Of a stretch of DNA of 64,000 nucleotides, positions 22,400 to 36,439 are shown piece by piece. The notes below the pieces were generated by a model. It had not been told where the DNA came from and made no database searches. It saw only the letters and a list, made by a program, of their open reading frames with translations. The translations under genes and the position numbers were made by a program. Positions within the stretch are counted from its first letter, which is position 1, and the number at the start of each line of letters is the position of its first letter. Source of the DNA: Chlorops oryzae (taxonomy: Eukaryota > Arthropoda > Insecta > Diptera > Chloropidae); assembly GCA_020466095.1 (NCBI GenBank), contig CM035806.1, positions 132,799,573-132,863,572 of the forward strand. Direction: 5' to 3'.

Positions 22400-23761
22400 A
22401 CTATATACTATATACATACATACTAAGTATATCCTCAACAGGCGAGTATTATCTAAGCTGCCTCTCCCCCTACTTCTTCCCATTCCAAAATCTAGTTCAC
22501 ACCTATAATATTGCACTTAAAACGAAAAAGAGAATCGATTTTTCCATCGTACAAAGCATACACTCCTCCGTCGATGTGAGTGTACTCGGGGCTTGTTTTC
22601 GGGGAAACCTGTTATTCGAAATCTCGAAAAAAGTGATCTCTTGCAAAAGCTCCGTTTTGCTTTCATTTTCGGTACAATTGAAGGAGACTTGAATGTCGTT
22701 ATCGATCAATTTAAGTTTAAATTGAGCTAGGCGAAAAAAAAAGAGAAAAAAAAACCAGAAAAAAATCACGATATAAATTGCGAAAATTACCAACTGCCGG
22801 TTTGGAGCGGTGACACTGGTCTGCCATAAAATCTGCCGGCACCACCCAATCGTGCGCAGCAATCATAAAAAATGAAACGCATTAAGCTTTAATTGTCAAG
22901 GACAAACAAAAAAAAAAAGAAAACCGAAAAAAAAATAAATAAAAAACGCCGGAAAAGAGAGAGCAGTGCGACCAACGCGACGCGACGCGACTTTTTTTAG
23001 AACCGCTTTATGATTGATTCAATAAATTTGTGACCGATTATGGCTCGAATTAGAAATAGAAATCCAAAACGAAAACGAATTCGTAATCATCAGCAAGCCA
23101 TGCGCCAGACGAGTGTGAATGACTTTTAGGCCGATAAGGAATCACCCCGAAATTTCGTCGGCAAAGTAAGCACTCCGTCACTCTCGCTCATGCGGGGCCG
23201 GATTTGATCTGTCCACTCGTAAAAAAGAAAAAATACTGCTTCGGCTAGAACTTTCTTTGAAAAAGATTTTCTGATAAGAGCTTTATACAAATTAAACTCA
23301 AGAACTTGTAATCAGTCCACATGATACTTACTGTCCAATCGACAAAGGGAAATCAAAAAGCTTCGATAATTCTGACCTTAATCCTTCAAGCAAGGCCCGG
23401 GCCGTTCGATTGTGAACTGCAATGGTGCCCCATGTAAAAATATTTTAACCTTTTAATGATTGTAAACACCAAACTATAACATAGAAATAATAATAAAAAA
23501 TTAACAACGCGTTTAAAAGTGAAAAACAAAAAAATATTATGTTCCAGATTTAAGTAAAAAAAATTCTTAGTTGGGAGCACGAGTGTATTTTCGGGCAAAG
23601 TGGAATTTTTTTCATCGAGGCACACTTTTGAGGCACATTATCAAACGTGCAGACCAAGCAAAACTTGAAGCTATAGATATAGACTCGGGGCAAAGAGAGG
23701 ATGTCCGGGCCGCTTGAAAGATAGCTTGAAGTTAGTACGAGTAGTGCGATTTCAATAAAAA
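22400..23761. other. No supported gene
   Basis: Intergenic. A CGACGCGACGCGAC run lies near 22976-22990. No recognisable ORF. Confidence 0.4.
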
Positions 23762-24727
23762 ACAAGTAAGGGTGTTATAGTCAGGCGAGCCTGAAAATAA
23801 AATACCCGACACAGACACATATGTTCAAATAACTTTTAATATCAAGAATTGTTTAAGGCCAAAAGACGCCCCATATTCCGACTTTTGTTAAATTTCTTTA
23901 TGAAAACTGCCCCTTTGCCACGCCCACTTTTCCAATTTTTTTGAATTCTAATCGGAGGCTTATATATACGCTCAAATTCTAAGCTTCATTGAAATATTTC
24001 GAAAAAGTCCGATTTTCGGGCAGTTTTGGGATTTTTGTGACAGACCCTAGTACTGGAGGTACCCTTAATAATGGACCGATCAGGAAAAGGGAGGATGTTT
24101 ATGGCTACAAAGAAAGTTGGCATAAGTGCCAACTTTCGTTTAAGTCCCATTGAAATTTCGGGTGTATGAAACAATTTTCGAAAAACGCCCTTTTGCCACG
24201 CCCACTTTTCCAATTTTTGTAAATCATATTAGTTATTTATTAGCCTTCAAACATATTCAAATATAAAATTTCAGTTTTTTTGATTTTCGTAACAAACCCC
24301 AGTGCTGGAAGTACCCCTAAAAATGGTCCGATCGGGTCCATTCTCGAACTTATTCTAACTCATGTCCCCGTGAGCACGCATACCGAATTTTGTCAAGATA
24401 GCTCAACTCCTTCGATAAGGAAGGAAGGTCTGACAATTCTCTGTCGAACTGCATTAAAATTTTAATCTTGGATACAAACCTTGAGCGTGACAATTTTTTT
24501 TCTGAAACAACTAAATTTCATCTTCCCTATAACTCCTCAGGGGTGCATTTTGGACCCCCCTCCTGCATAAGATTTTTGTTAGTTCTGACCCTCTATCAGC
24601 TCGACAGGTGACCATCACAATCGGAAACCCTGTATATTTTGTATGGTCTATCTCGACTGGTTCTGGGTGTTACACACAACCACACAAACGCAATATACAC
24701 TCGACACAGAGTGTCTCGGGTATAAAA
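23762..24727 (+). mobile_element. mini-me/Helentron-like element (family 1)
   Basis: Begins ACAAGTAAGGGTGTTATAG and ends in a TCGACACAG...CGGGTATAAAA hairpin. Internally it shares GTACTGGAG/GGTACCC and GGCCACGCCC-type blocks with the copy at 33639-34516 and with the split copy around the Foldback element. The GTCY tract has been lost in this copy. Confidence 0.7.
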
Positions 24728-27011
24728 AATTAATCATCTGCCTACTTCGAAGGACATCTGACTGAGTCTGGCCCCAGGCTCGGGCCTCATTTTTATACCC
24801 GACACACTCTGGGCTTGTTCAGTGTTAGGGCCTACCTATTACACAACGCCAGATGCCGAAATGAATTTTGAAATAATTTTTTCAACTTCCACCGTCTTCC
24901 GCAAAAATGTTGTGCAAAAATATTTTCCCCTGGACATTAAACGATTGAACGATTTTTCTAACGCAGTCTACATAGAATGTTTTTAAAAATAAACTGCAAC
25001 TATCGAAGTCTTTGATCTTGCTTCACAGTGCGTCATATCTACCACAAAAATTTCCTCGCATATTTCACACACAGAAAACAATTTGCTGCGTCAGAAAATT
25101 CCAACACTGGGCTACAATAACTGAATTTTTCTGTCCAAGCTATCGGGACCATGCGCCAGATTAAATAAGTACATACATTTTTGGCAAATTTTGTTGGGCC
25201 AACCCAAAAAATTTATATTTTGCAAGTAATTTCGAAGTCCTAATTTTATCCTTTTCTTTGCAATAGCAGAATATACAGTTATTTTTTAACCTTTCACGCA
25301 TATGGAACATATTTGACCCTACATAAGTTTAACGTAATTAAAAAATGGTTATAAAAAGTAAATTCTATAAATCGTTACAATTATGTGGGGAAACAAATTT
25401 GTCGCCATATGTGTTAAAGGATTAATTTTCAAGCTGTCACGCTCACTTAGAGTTTTTCAAACGGCTATAACCACCCCTGTAGAGAGAAGAGTTAAAGAGG
25501 TGATTCTATTTCGGAGGAATTTCGTACAAAATTTTTATTTCAAACTGCATACCTCAAAGGGGCCCGGATGACTTTGTTTGTTTTGTAGGGGTCGCAAATG
25601 TTTCACCAACACCAATGAGGCTGACCTAAGACCTCTTCTTTGTCTTGAACATCGTTTCATAATCGGTAGTTTACAGAAGCTCCGATAGGTTCGAAGCGCT
25701 CTGTTGAGTTTGAAATCTTTCAAATCTTCAAACCTCCAAGTTCAAGTCCCTCCCATGAGGCATGATGGTTTTTTTTTAAATTTTTTTTTTCTAAATAAGG
25801 TACCACGTTTTTGATCTCTCACACTGACAATGGGAGGTATTTTGAGTGCATTCTGTTGGCCAGTGTGTTGCCTGAGATGGAATTCTTTTTATGAAAAAAG
25901 TGCACGTCATAGGAGCATTCATACACTCACACACACACAAACACACACATGCATGGACGTGTGCGGAGGCGACAATATTTATTTTTATATGAAGTATTCA
26001 CTATTTTTCTTCTTTCAGAGATTTTGAGAACCAAAAAATGCTTTTCACAATTTAGAGTGAGTCTAAAATTGTTGCTTATCAATTTTAAAAGAATTTTGGA
26101 CTTCCTTGAACGTTTAAAGAAGATATTAGGTACCTCTATATATATTGAAGATAACGAAGCTTTCAAATTAAAAAATTAAGAAAATTATTCGAAAAAATTT
26201 TCATGAAAAAAAAAAGAATTTGACGCTACACATTTTCATATACAATAAATCTTGCACAACGCATAGGTATTTACCCTCTAACGCATAAGGGAAAAGTTTG
26301 TCTCGACACGATTTCAAGCATTTGCTATTCACAACATTGCTATCAATCGTTAAACTTGCGTGGAGACCAAGGGTCGGTCTTGCAGACTCAGGATGGCAAT
26401 CGGAACCTGAAAGGAATTTTAAAGTTTCGTTGATTTATGAATTGGGCACTACCTACAAACACTAAGAAATCGATTTTTACTTAGATTTTTATTGCGCAAT
26501 ATCTTTCAAACAGCCTTGAAAATCGTTTTTAGTACGCCTTTTTTCAAAATTGTATTGTATACAAGGTGTCTCCAGAATGTTTAGCCAAACTTAACGAGGT
26601 GATAATGAACAATGTTTGTTCTTACGCCATTTGGAAAACTGTTACCCATTTTGAGCAATAAGGTTTTGAAAATAATGCACTTTTGAATTCACTTTTCGAG
26701 AAATGACTACAATTAATTGTAATTTTGAAAAAAATTTCAATGAGAATTACTTTAAAAAAAATTTTTTTTTTATTGAGTTAAAGATCTATGATGTATGATG
26801 AAGAAATAAGGGACTCCGAATACCTTAAACCAAAAAAAGAGTCCGCTTTTAAGACAATGAGACAGGAAATGACATTGCACACAGTAACAACAAAGATAAA
26901 GCGGCGTTATACGAAATGCATTACCGAGCAAGGCACTCGTTTTGAAAACTTTCAATAATAATAATAATAAACTTTTAACATTTTCAATAAAAAAAAATAT
27001 ATAAGTCATTT
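24728..27011. other. No supported gene; mini-me end fragment and CA repeat
   Basis: TATACCCGACACACTC at about 24806 is a further family-1 end fragment on the minus strand. A CA-rich run lies at 25923-25949. No gene recognised. Confidence 0.4.
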
Positions 27012-27059
27012 CTTTTTTTTTTTAAGTAGGTTAGATTAGGTTAGGTTACTTGGGCTGCC

Positions 27060-30000
27060 TTATACAGACACACTTAGAGCTAAGATCCGTTGTGATACCC
27101 TATAGAGGTGAACACCTGTCTCTAGAACCATTTTGAGCCAGCAATGAAGCCGGCAATTTGGGTAAGATTTATGGAGTCTAAATCTCTTGGAGATTGGATA
27201 AAATATTGTCCTAAATAAAAGAATCTCTTTCTTGCAAACGCAGGGCATTGCAGTAATAGGTGTAATGAAGATTCTTTTTCCTCATGTACTTGGCAGTATC
27301 TGCAATAAAGGGATGTCCTACTTTGCAGTCTCATCGCGTGAGGCCCCAGTGGACAGTGACCAGTGATGATTCCGACTGTCGCCGATAGGTTGGATCGGGA
27401 GAGTTGTACTAGCTCTTTTGATCTTTTGCTGTTTATAAATAAGTGGCCAAAATGCTTTGGCTTTGGATCATGTGGGTCCTATTGACCACCTATGCGTGAA
27501 TTTCCTATTTGCCCATTGGTTTAACCGGAGCCGACAGGTTGCTAGAGGTATATAACACACTTTCTTTTGCTGGAAGAATCTGTGCGGTCGTACCTTGTTT
27601 AGCTAGCTCATCTGCCATGCAATTTTCATAGATGTCCCTGTGTCCAGGAACCCAGATGATGCGTATATGAAAATTATCTGTCATCGCTTTTAGCGATGAT
27701 AGGCATTTTAAAACCATCCTGGAGTTGATAGATGACGAGCTCAGGGATTTAATACATAGCTGCCTGACTTATATATAAATGTTTCGTACGGAGACTACGT
27801 TCTGCCTCAACCAGTCTAGAACTTCTCCTATTGCCGCAACTTCTGCTTGAAAAACACTGCAGTGGTTTGGTAGCCTGAAGTGTATTTTTAGATTTAGATT
27901 TGGACAGAAAACTCCTCCTCCAACTTGTCCTTCGAGTTTAGAGCCATCCGTCAAGAAGTTGAGACGTCTATCGTCATCTACGGAGGAGTTTTGCCATGCG
28001 TCTCTTGTTGGTATGAAGGTTCTAAAGGCTGTATCCGCATCCACTACTGAAGCACAGTAATCAGTTTTACAAGGGATAAAGTCTAATTTTCTCAGAACAG
28101 AGGTGTGTCCTATACCTCTTATATTTCTTGACCAATCTTTCGTCAGAAGCTAAGGTCGCTTCTTTCTTGAGCTCTATGTCAATTGGTATGACATTAAAAA
28201 GAGCATTGAGCGCTAGGGTTGGAGAAGATTTCATGGCTCCACTCAGTAACATCAGTGCAGCGCGCTGTACCTTTGTCATTGCTTTGCAGTGCGTCACCCT
28301 ATCTAGTGCTTCCCACCACACCATACGAGTAAGGCTTGACTACCACATTATAGATCCATAGCACGGACTTAGGAGTTAGTCCCCGGCGGTTTCCTATGGC
28401 ATTTCTACAACAGTATAAAGCGACTAGGGCCTTTTTGCTTCGTTCCTCGACATTCAGTCCCCAATTTAGTTTTCTGTCAATTGTGAGACCTAGATACTTC
28501 ACTCTATCGCCCAGTTGAAGGGAAATTCCCTCCACTGTAGGTAATGTGAATTGCAGTATTTTGTATTTCCTATTTAAAAGAACCAATACCGTCTTGTTTG
28601 GGTTTATCGCAAGTTCAATTGCTTTGGCCCACCTTGACACGGTGTTTAAATTCCTTTGCATAACCTCACTTATCGTACTTATGAATTTACCCCTTGTAAT
28701 CAAGGCGAGATCATCTGCGTATGCTATTACCTCGCAGCCAGAGGTTATTTACTGCAATAAGCCATAGCAGGGGTGATAATACTCTGCCTTGCGGAGTACC
28801 CCTGTTGACTCTTTTTGTGACTGTTGCGCTGCCCCATTGGGCCTGGATAGTTCTATCCACGAGCAACTGCGTTAGACTAATCGTACTTATTCATCGATTC
28901 CTAGTTCCTCTAAGGAGTCAATAATCGTTTGTGGTAGAATATTGTTGAATGCCCCTTCAATGTCTAAGAAGGCTCCTAAAGCTAACTCTTTGTGTTGCAG
29001 AGAGTTTTCAATTGTCCCTATGAGGAAACCAAGTGCAGTCTCTACTGACTTTCCTTTACAGTACGCATGCTGCTGCGTCAATAGCTTATTTCTTGGGATT
29101 CTATTCTTGATGAAGAGCTCCAGAAGACGCTTTAAAGTTTTCAACAGAAATGAGGATAGGCTTATTGGTCTGAAGTCTTTTGGTTTAGTATGCGAGGATT
29201 TCCCCGCCTTCGGAATGAAAGTCACTCTTATGAGCCTCCAATTTAAGGGAATGTGCCCGATACTTAGGCATTTCCGGTATATTGGTGTAAGCCAGCTGCA
29301 GGAAAGGTCCAAGGCCTTCTGAAGTTGAGCTGGTATTATATTATCCAAGCCAGGAGATTTATAGGGTTTAAAGCTATTAATAGCTCACTTTACTCTGTCC
29401 GCGCCGATAATACTATCTATAGTTCTGCGGTCTATTTGGAGGCTACTGGTTAACCTGAAGCCATTTTCCATATTGTTATCAGGGAAGTGAGTATCCAGCA
29501 ATAGCTTAACTGAGTCTTCACTACTGTAAGTCCAGCCCTTTTCCTCATCTTTGAGGTAGCCGAGATGAGGTTGGGTTTTGGAAAGAATGCGGTGAAAGCG
29601 CGCCGTTTGATGGGTGCCCTCTACGGATTCACAGAAGGTTTTCCACGATTGCCTTTTGGTATTACGAATTGAAGTCTTATAGACACTTAGGCTGACTTTG
29701 TATATATCCCAGTCAGTGATATTGTTACTCTTTTTGGCTTTATTACAAAATCGCCTACTTGAGGCTCTGAGGTCCCTGGTCTCATCGGACCACCAAATAG
29801 GTTTACTCTTGCCCTCCTGAACCCTTAGCGGGCAGGAAATCTCGAGAGATTTGTTGCAAGCTTCGGTGAATTTTCTAACTTCACTCTCTAGAGAGACAAC
29901 ATTTACGATATCCTCTTGGGGATTTTCATTAAGTTGTCTGGTTATTGTTTTCCGATACACATCCCACTTTGTGCCCCGGTGGTTCCGGTAGGGCACTGCT

Positions 30001-30679
30001 TTGGGACATTCTAGCTGAATTTTGAAACATACGTATCGGTGGTCAGAGAAAGAGTGCTCGTCGAGCACCTTCCAGTTCGATACAATCATTACCCCGAACT
30101 CTAACACCAAGGTTATATGTAGAACCTCCCTCCTGTTTATTGTCACAAAGGTTGGTTCTGAACCTCTATTTGCAATAATGAGGTCGTACTTGAATATGAA
30201 TTCGCAAAGAGACTCACCTCTCGCATTTATATCCGAGCTACCCCATAGTGCGCATGATGTGCGTTTGTATCCATACCGAGTACGGCGCTGGTTTTCCTGC
30301 GCCTCGCCTCTTCCACAAGCCGTCTGAGTAGCTCCGGTGGAGGGTCCCCGTCATGGTCGTGAGACAGATAGGATGACACCAGCCACACGGTCTTGCCCTG
30401 TGCCTATATACTGACCGCTGTCTGATCGCTATCGCTGAGGTTCTGTAGGAGAAAGCTATTAATATTCTTTTTGACTAATATACAGGATCTCGGTCTACCT
30501 GATTCTGTATTATACAGAAGTTTATAATTAGTCGTCCTGATACCACAGATCCGGTTTTCCAAGATCCATGGTTCTTGTATCAGGACGACATCAAGTCCAC
30601 CTTTTTCAAGGTGGATAAGTAAGTTTGCTAAAGCAGCTTTAGAATGGTGGAGGTTGATTTGCAGCACCTTCATTGGCAT
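27060..30679 (-). pseudogene. Non-LTR ORF2: endonuclease, reverse transcriptase, RNase H, CCHC; multiply broken
   Basis: ATG 30679. The endonuclease N-terminus has LQINLHHSKAA and LIQEPW; its end SFSDHRY lies near 30055. The RT has KPYKSPGLDNI, DFRPISLSSF, AYCKGKSVETA, LGAFLDIEGAFN, a GTPQG block, and AYADD near 28710-28725. The RNase H has LTDGSKLEG and WVPGHRDIYENCMADELA. A C-terminal CRYC...H....C finger follows (about 27240-27290). Breaks include a TGA where Trp is expected at 29382, frame changes around 28890-28735, 28310, 28060 and 27770, and loss of frame after 30404. Confidence 0.85.
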
Positions 30680-31324
30680 TGCGATTTACCTCCACCACTG
30701 TAATATCGGCTTCATTTTCCGAGTCTAGGTATCGCTCCTCGTCGAAGAGATTGCCCAGACTGGCCATTGAGCTTGTCAGAGATCCGGTCAGCGATCCTTG
30801 ATCTTCCTGGATTCCCATTGCCGCTGTAGCCACTGCAGCTGTAACCACTGCAGCTGCAGCCGCTGTAGCTGTTGGGCAGGAGGCCACCACTTCCGGTTCA
30901 TCCGTAGCATCGGTTCGGTAGACCCGCAGGTTCACCTTTTCGAAGCCGTAACTGATGACCTCCTTCGCCTCTGCTAGTGGCTTAAGCGACTCAGCATTTA
31001 ATATGAGGACGGCTTGTCTGGTCGCTCCGACAGGCTCCTCTAACTTTACTACCGATCCTACCGATCCGAATATACCTTCTTTGAGGGTGGTTGTTTCCTA
31101 GGCATCGAAGAATTACCTATCTGTGGAGTGCCTCTACTGGTACTGGCAGATGAACTGCCTCCTGTAGAGGTAGAGTTTATTGGGGTGGAGCTCGGGACTC
31201 CCGTTGTCTCGAGTTTTCGAGTTGGGGTAGCTATCGGTTGTCCGGTAGCTGAAGAAGTAGTTGGCCCCCGAGATTTCCCTCTACTTTTGTTTTGGGTTTT
31301 TTTGTTTTTTGCGGAATTTTCCAT
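30639..31324 (-). pseudogene. Non-LTR ORF1 (Ser/Thr-rich), frameshifted
   Basis: Starts ATG 31324 with a basic, Ser/Thr/Gly-rich region (MENSAKNKKTQNKS). A stop at 31058 and a frame change near 31045 interrupt it. The other frame then continues through VKLEEPVGATRQAV and an Ala-rich segment to a stop at 30639. No CCHC knuckles are visible. The last 41 bp overlap the ORF2 start. Confidence 0.65.
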
Positions 31325-31934
31325 GCAGTGAGGGCCCTAACTCTGGCCCGCTATCTCCATCCGACGTACAGTCCTCCTTAAATGTCCCATGTCCCTATGT
31401 AAAACAGTGAGGTCCATGCGAGGGTTGATGTGAGACCTTATGGGCACTCACATTCAGAGCTAGACATAGGTAAAGTGGGAGTGAAGCGCTACCAGAGATT
31501 TGCCAAATTTTAACGGGGCGGAGACAAAATACCCGACGTAATCAGGTAACGGAATACCGAAATTGCCAGCCCAGGGGTCGTCAAAACCAAATAATGTAAT
31601 CAAATCTGTGTTCTAAAAAGAATCCAAGGTCATTGCCGTTGAAGCGATTGGAAATTGGACAATTTTGCTCCGCATTAGCCTGCCCGACGTGGGAAGCCCT
31701 ACTGGGGACGCGGAGGACCCCGTCAGTATAGCCTAGTGCATCATCGCCTCCGTTGTCCACAGAGACCTCATATCCGATGCCACAGGATCGAGTTGGGAGC
31801 AACTCTATGCTCCACTGACCCAGGGCACTCACAGCAGACAGCTGCGCCCAACTCCATCCTGTTACTTAGCTAGAGCCGCCCTTAGCTGGCTCTATTACCA
31901 GTCGCTACCCACGAGGAGGGTTAGGAGGAGGATT

Positions 31935-33638
31935 TCTAGCGACCTTTTTTAAGTAATTCTCATGGAAAAATTTTTCAAAAAAGGATATAAAAATTAAATA
32001 TTTTTTTCATTGTGGTCGGGTTTTTACTACACTTCCTGGCTATCCACTATAATTGTCACTGTAAAATCTTTTCAGGGGGCCGCAGTCGGCTATAGCCTTT
32101 CTCCATAATTCGTTAAAGGGTTAATTTATCCGAAATACTAATTTTTGTATGGAGAAAATTCAATATAGAGAAAGAAAATTCCAAAGAGCTGTATATCTAA
32201 GAGTATGTATTTATATGGATTCACTATAGAATATCCCACTATGGAAAGGATCACCTGTACATGCCATACCAAGTGTGTGTATGCATTATGAGGCATATAG
32301 AACATTTTCATTTTCATAGTGCCGAGCAACAGCTGCTCCGGTTGGCTTATTTTTCCATTGAACTATATTTATATTTATATTTAATTTTATCGTGTATGGG
32401 GTTTTTTTTTTTTGTTGGTATGAATAATTATTTTATAACGTAAGCTATTTGATATGTATTTTGAATGACTGTTGTTTTTTTTAAAGGAATCTGAAAACCA
32501 TACGCCAAAAACAGCAGTCATAAAGAGTTATACGAGCAAGTGGCGAGATGGCGTTAAAATTTTAAGCTTTTCTAGCCGATAAAGAATAGAGCCAGAATGG
32601 TTTTTCTTTTTATATATAACATACATACAAATGTACTTACATATAAAACATTAAAACACTGTAAAGGAATTCCCCAATAACCTTCAGGAGGGACTGTATC
32701 TATATGAAATTTCTCTATAGCACTACCTTTAACAGATTATCTTTTAAGAGAAATAATTAAGCGGTATCTTGAGATTCATTATAGGGAGTTTTGACTGTGG
32801 CTAAATGCCCAGCCGGAAATGTGTACAGGAGGTGCTCGAACACGTGCATAGCACACAGAATGCTGTGCACAGCACGCTGCTAATTTACGGTAGTGCAATT
32901 TCGGTTTTAAATACCACTACCCATGTAGTGGTAGTGCAATTCTTTTACTTAACTACACTAACCATATAGTGGTAATTAAATATTAATCCCACTACCACTA
33001 ACAAAATAGTGATAGTGAAATGGTTAGTGCACTTAAAAACTAGTGCAGTGTGCCCATCTATGGTTGGGTATCTTATTGTCAGATATTGTCGTAGAGAGAG
33101 AAAAAGTGAGATAGGGAGAGAAAAAATAGCTTATCGATTAAGAAAGTTCTTGTAACGTTCCAGCTAATTATTAAGGTTTGTTTTTCTCATCATTCCATGT
33201 GAATATTTACCGGCAGACGTGATATACATATAATATACCAAAGATTTATAATATTTATTTAATTTTTTGTGTTAATTTGCTTGCGAAATATAGAGTTTCG
33301 AATATTTCCAAGTGCCGGATGCATATCTCAGACGTTAAGAAATTCATGTTCTTAGCTCATCTGTGATCTGGGAAATGTGTTAATCATTTATCGTTTCTAT
33401 GGGCTGCAATCTCGACTTCCATTTGAATACTTGTATTGAAGGTGTTAATGCAATAACAGTCAGGCCTGGCACAACAGAGACAGCAGCCACGGCTGGCTTA
33501 ATTTTGTTCGATTCATCTTCAGTTTTCACAGTCCTGCCAGGTGTTACTGTTACAAGTGAATATCTTCGAATAACCATATGGAATTCCCCACAAAAATATT
33601 ATAAAACTGGAACCTATCGAGGCCAGGAAATAAAAAAA
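31935..33638. other. No supported gene
   Basis: AT-rich. Repeated ACTACCACTA/TAGTGGTAGTG motifs in both orientations lie at 32910-33050. Open frames at 33380-33670 overlap a loose inverted repeat (GCCTGGCA/TGCCAGG) and show no known domain. Confidence 0.4.
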
Positions 33639-34516
33639 ACAAGTAAGGGTGTTATAGTCAGGCGAGCCTGACAATAGAATACCCGACACAGACACACATG
33701 TTCAAATAATTTTTAATATCAAGAGGTGTTAAGGCCATAAGGGGCCTCATATACCGACTTTTGTTAAATTTCTTTATGAAAACTGTCCTTTTGCCACGCC
33801 CACTTTTCCAATTTTTTTTTCTCTAATCGGAGGCCTTAATATACGCTCAAATTCTAAGTTTCGGTGGAATATCTCAAAAAATCCGTATTTGGGGCAGTTT
33901 TGAGATTTTTGTGACAGACCCTAGTACTGGAGGTACCCTTAATAATGGACCTATCAAAAAACGTTTTTGGAGAGGATGTTTATGGCTACATAACAGGAAG
34001 CATAACTGCCAAATTTCGTTGAATTCCCATTTGAATTTCGGGTGTAGGAAGCCATTTCCGAAAAACGCCCTTCGGCCACGCTCACTTTTCCGATTTTTTG
34101 AAATTGAATAACTTGACTTCAAATTTGTTCAACTATCAAATTTCATCAAAATATCTTGAAAAACTTCGATTTTAGAGCAGTTTTTGTGATTTTCGTAACA
34201 GACCCTAGTACTGGAGGTACCCCTAAAAATGGTCCGATCGGGTCCATTCGGGTCTCGAACTTGTTCTTACTCATGTGCCTGTGAGTACGCATATCAAATT
34301 TCATCAAGATAGCTCAACTCCTTCGATAAGAAAACTGTATACAAACAGACGGACAGACGACAGACAGACGGACATGGCTAAATCGAATCTCCTGGTGACG
34401 CTGATCATTTCTATATATATTTTGTATAGTCTATCTCGACTGGTTCTGGGTACCCGGGTGCTACAAACAACCACACAAACGCAATATACCCTCGACACAG
34501 AATGTGTCGGGTATAA
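33639..34516 (+). mobile_element. mini-me/Helentron-like element (family 1), best-preserved copy
   Basis: Starts ACAAGTAAGGGTGTTATAG. It carries a GACGGACAGACGACAGACAG tract (34347-34371), a core with GGCTAAATCG and CTGATCATTTC, a TATATATAT tract, and the terminal hairpin ACCCTCGACACAG...GTGTCGGGTAT. It contains the uninterrupted sequence (about 34128-34150) corresponding to the Foldback insertion site. Confidence 0.78.
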
Positions 34517-35873
34517 AAAGGATTTCGCCTAAAAACGGCTGCCCTCTATGGTACAAAAAAATTTATTTTGTATGGCACACTTTGATGGAAAGATGTTGTT
34601 TAACTCAATTTTAGAGAATATCACCCAAAAGAGGAAAATAGCCTAAGTTGGTTGCACTGACCCATCATAAAACAGTATGTATTGCTATATCTTCACACTC
34701 TGGCGACAGACAAACATCAAACACGATGTCATCAAATTAGAATGGTATTTTACATCCCAAGAATGTACGATAAAATTTTGTAAGGCGACATTTTTCATAA
34801 AAAATATTTCTAAGATTTATGTATATTCTTGCTGGGCGCGTTAAATTTCAACACCCAGACTTGAAAAAACAACCATTGCAATGAAAATTTTCTGAAAAGA
34901 ATACCTACCGAAGCGTTATATGTACTTAGGTACGAAAGTGTTATACAATCCAATCCAAACTTAACCCCTTCGCAACCGCATTATTCTCAGATGGTCAGAT
35001 GGTATTAAGACGAAAAATTATAAATAATTTTGGGTAAAGAGTTCAATAGTTTTTTTTTTTTAATACAATTAAGCCTTACTGTGCCAAACTAACGTCAGAT
35101 GTGCCCTTAAATTTCAGTCCTATGTTAAAAAACTCTATCGGGATATATTATGCAATTGGTAGTGGAAGGGTTAAATGATCTTTATTCTGTTATCTTTTTA
35201 TGGATGATTCCATGTTCCATTTCTCAACAATTTTGAATTGGAATGGATTTGGGACCTAGTGCTGATCGTCCTTATGGTATATGCCATTACAATTCCAATT
35301 TGAATTGAATGGATTTGATAGTAGGCTGATCACGTCCATTATTCCGCGGTTATATGAAACCATGATCGTTCTTTGTGTCGCGGGCTTATATACAGCTGAG
35401 TTCCAATAGAAACGAATTAATTCGTTGCTAACATAAAAATATTGATATTTATGTAGTCCGTATGTCTTTTTACTGTATATATGTAAGTTTATTATTTATA
35501 AATATAAATAAGTAGGTATATTTTGCATATAAGATAATTTCTCGTCCATGAAGTCTGTTTATGAGCAAATTAATTCGAAGCTTTCGATTATTGGAGTAAT
35601 TCAATCGCGAGCACAGATGTAAACTGTGAATATTAAAATTTCAATCGATAGACAGACGATAGGGCAGGTGGAAATATGAATCCTTATAACTAAATCGATC
35701 TACATCGCAAACAGTATTTGTTTTTTTACCAGTGACCCACCGGCTACTGTAGGACCATACACTTATGCTTAAATGCAAAAAAAAAAAACTGAAATTGAAA
35801 GTCACAGTCATCTCTGCTTAATCGTACCAAGTTTGTTTCTTCTTGAACAAATTTATCTATTTTCCTCAATATA
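34517..35873. other. No supported gene
   Basis: AT-rich intergenic sequence. Loosely inverted AATTGGAATGG and CCATTACAATTCC motifs near 35235-35300. Confidence 0.4.
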
Positions 35874-36045
35874 CAGTTGAAACTCTCTATACCGAATCTC
35901 AAGGGACCTTGGAAAAATTACGTTAAAGAGCAGATTCGTTATAAGGATATAAAAAGGCACTTATAATGTAGGGAAAAAGCCTTCAGCGGATTCGCATTAG
36001 ATAGAAATCCGTTATGCACGAGTTCGTTATAGAGATTTTCGACTG
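35874..36045. mobile_element. Small pogo-like MITE
   Basis: 172 bp with inverted ends CAGTTGAAACTCTCTATA and CAGTCGAAAATCTCTATA, flanked by TA. Internal TTCGTTATA motifs. Confidence 0.65.
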
Positions 36046-36439
36046 TACTTACATACATATTTCATTTGGCATTTTATCTCTTTTAAAAAATTTTATTTTT
36101 GAATTATTTAGTTGAAGAAGAAAAATTCAAAATATGAATTTAAATGTTTATTTATTTTTGAAAATTTCATTAGCTTTCCGTTCGGTACCGACGACCTTGG
36201 CAATGTTTCAGACCTTGGTCGCACAACGTAGAAGAAAAATAGTTTTTATAAGATTTTTGACTTTGCCGTCACTTAACTGTCATCAATATCAAGAAAGTCT
36301 TAAAAAGTATTATAAAGAAAGCAATTAAATTTTTTTCTTTAACCCTTTCGGAACTAGGGTGTCTTTATTAAAAAAAAAAAAAATTTTTATTGAAAATGTA
36401 AACTAGCTTTGCTTCACAAAGTCATCGATCAAGAAAGTA

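Larger units (their letters stand above)
27012..31930 (-). mobile_element. Non-LTR retrotransposon with RNase H (LOA/I-like), decayed
   Basis: Read on the minus strand: a GC-richer 5' UTR (about 31930-31325), ORF1 (31324 to 30639), ORF2 (30679 to about 27060) and a poly-A tail (T run at 27012-27023 on +). ORF2 holds, in order, an endonuclease, reverse transcriptase, RNase H and a CCHC finger. RNase H downstream of RT points to the LOA or I groups rather than Jockey. AAGTCATTTCT before the tail and AAGTAATTCT beyond the 5' end may be a decayed target duplication. Confidence 0.85.

Noticed and set aside
27025..27050. TTAGGTTAGATTAGG-like run as an arthropod telomere repeat
   Set aside because: Only a few imperfect units, and it lies in the 3' end of the non-LTR element. 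Flies generally lack TTAGG telomeres.
33380..33671. Overlapping ORFs on both strands near 33.4-33.7 kb
   Set aside because: The peptides show no known domain, and the stretch contains a loose inverted repeat, so an exon is not supported.
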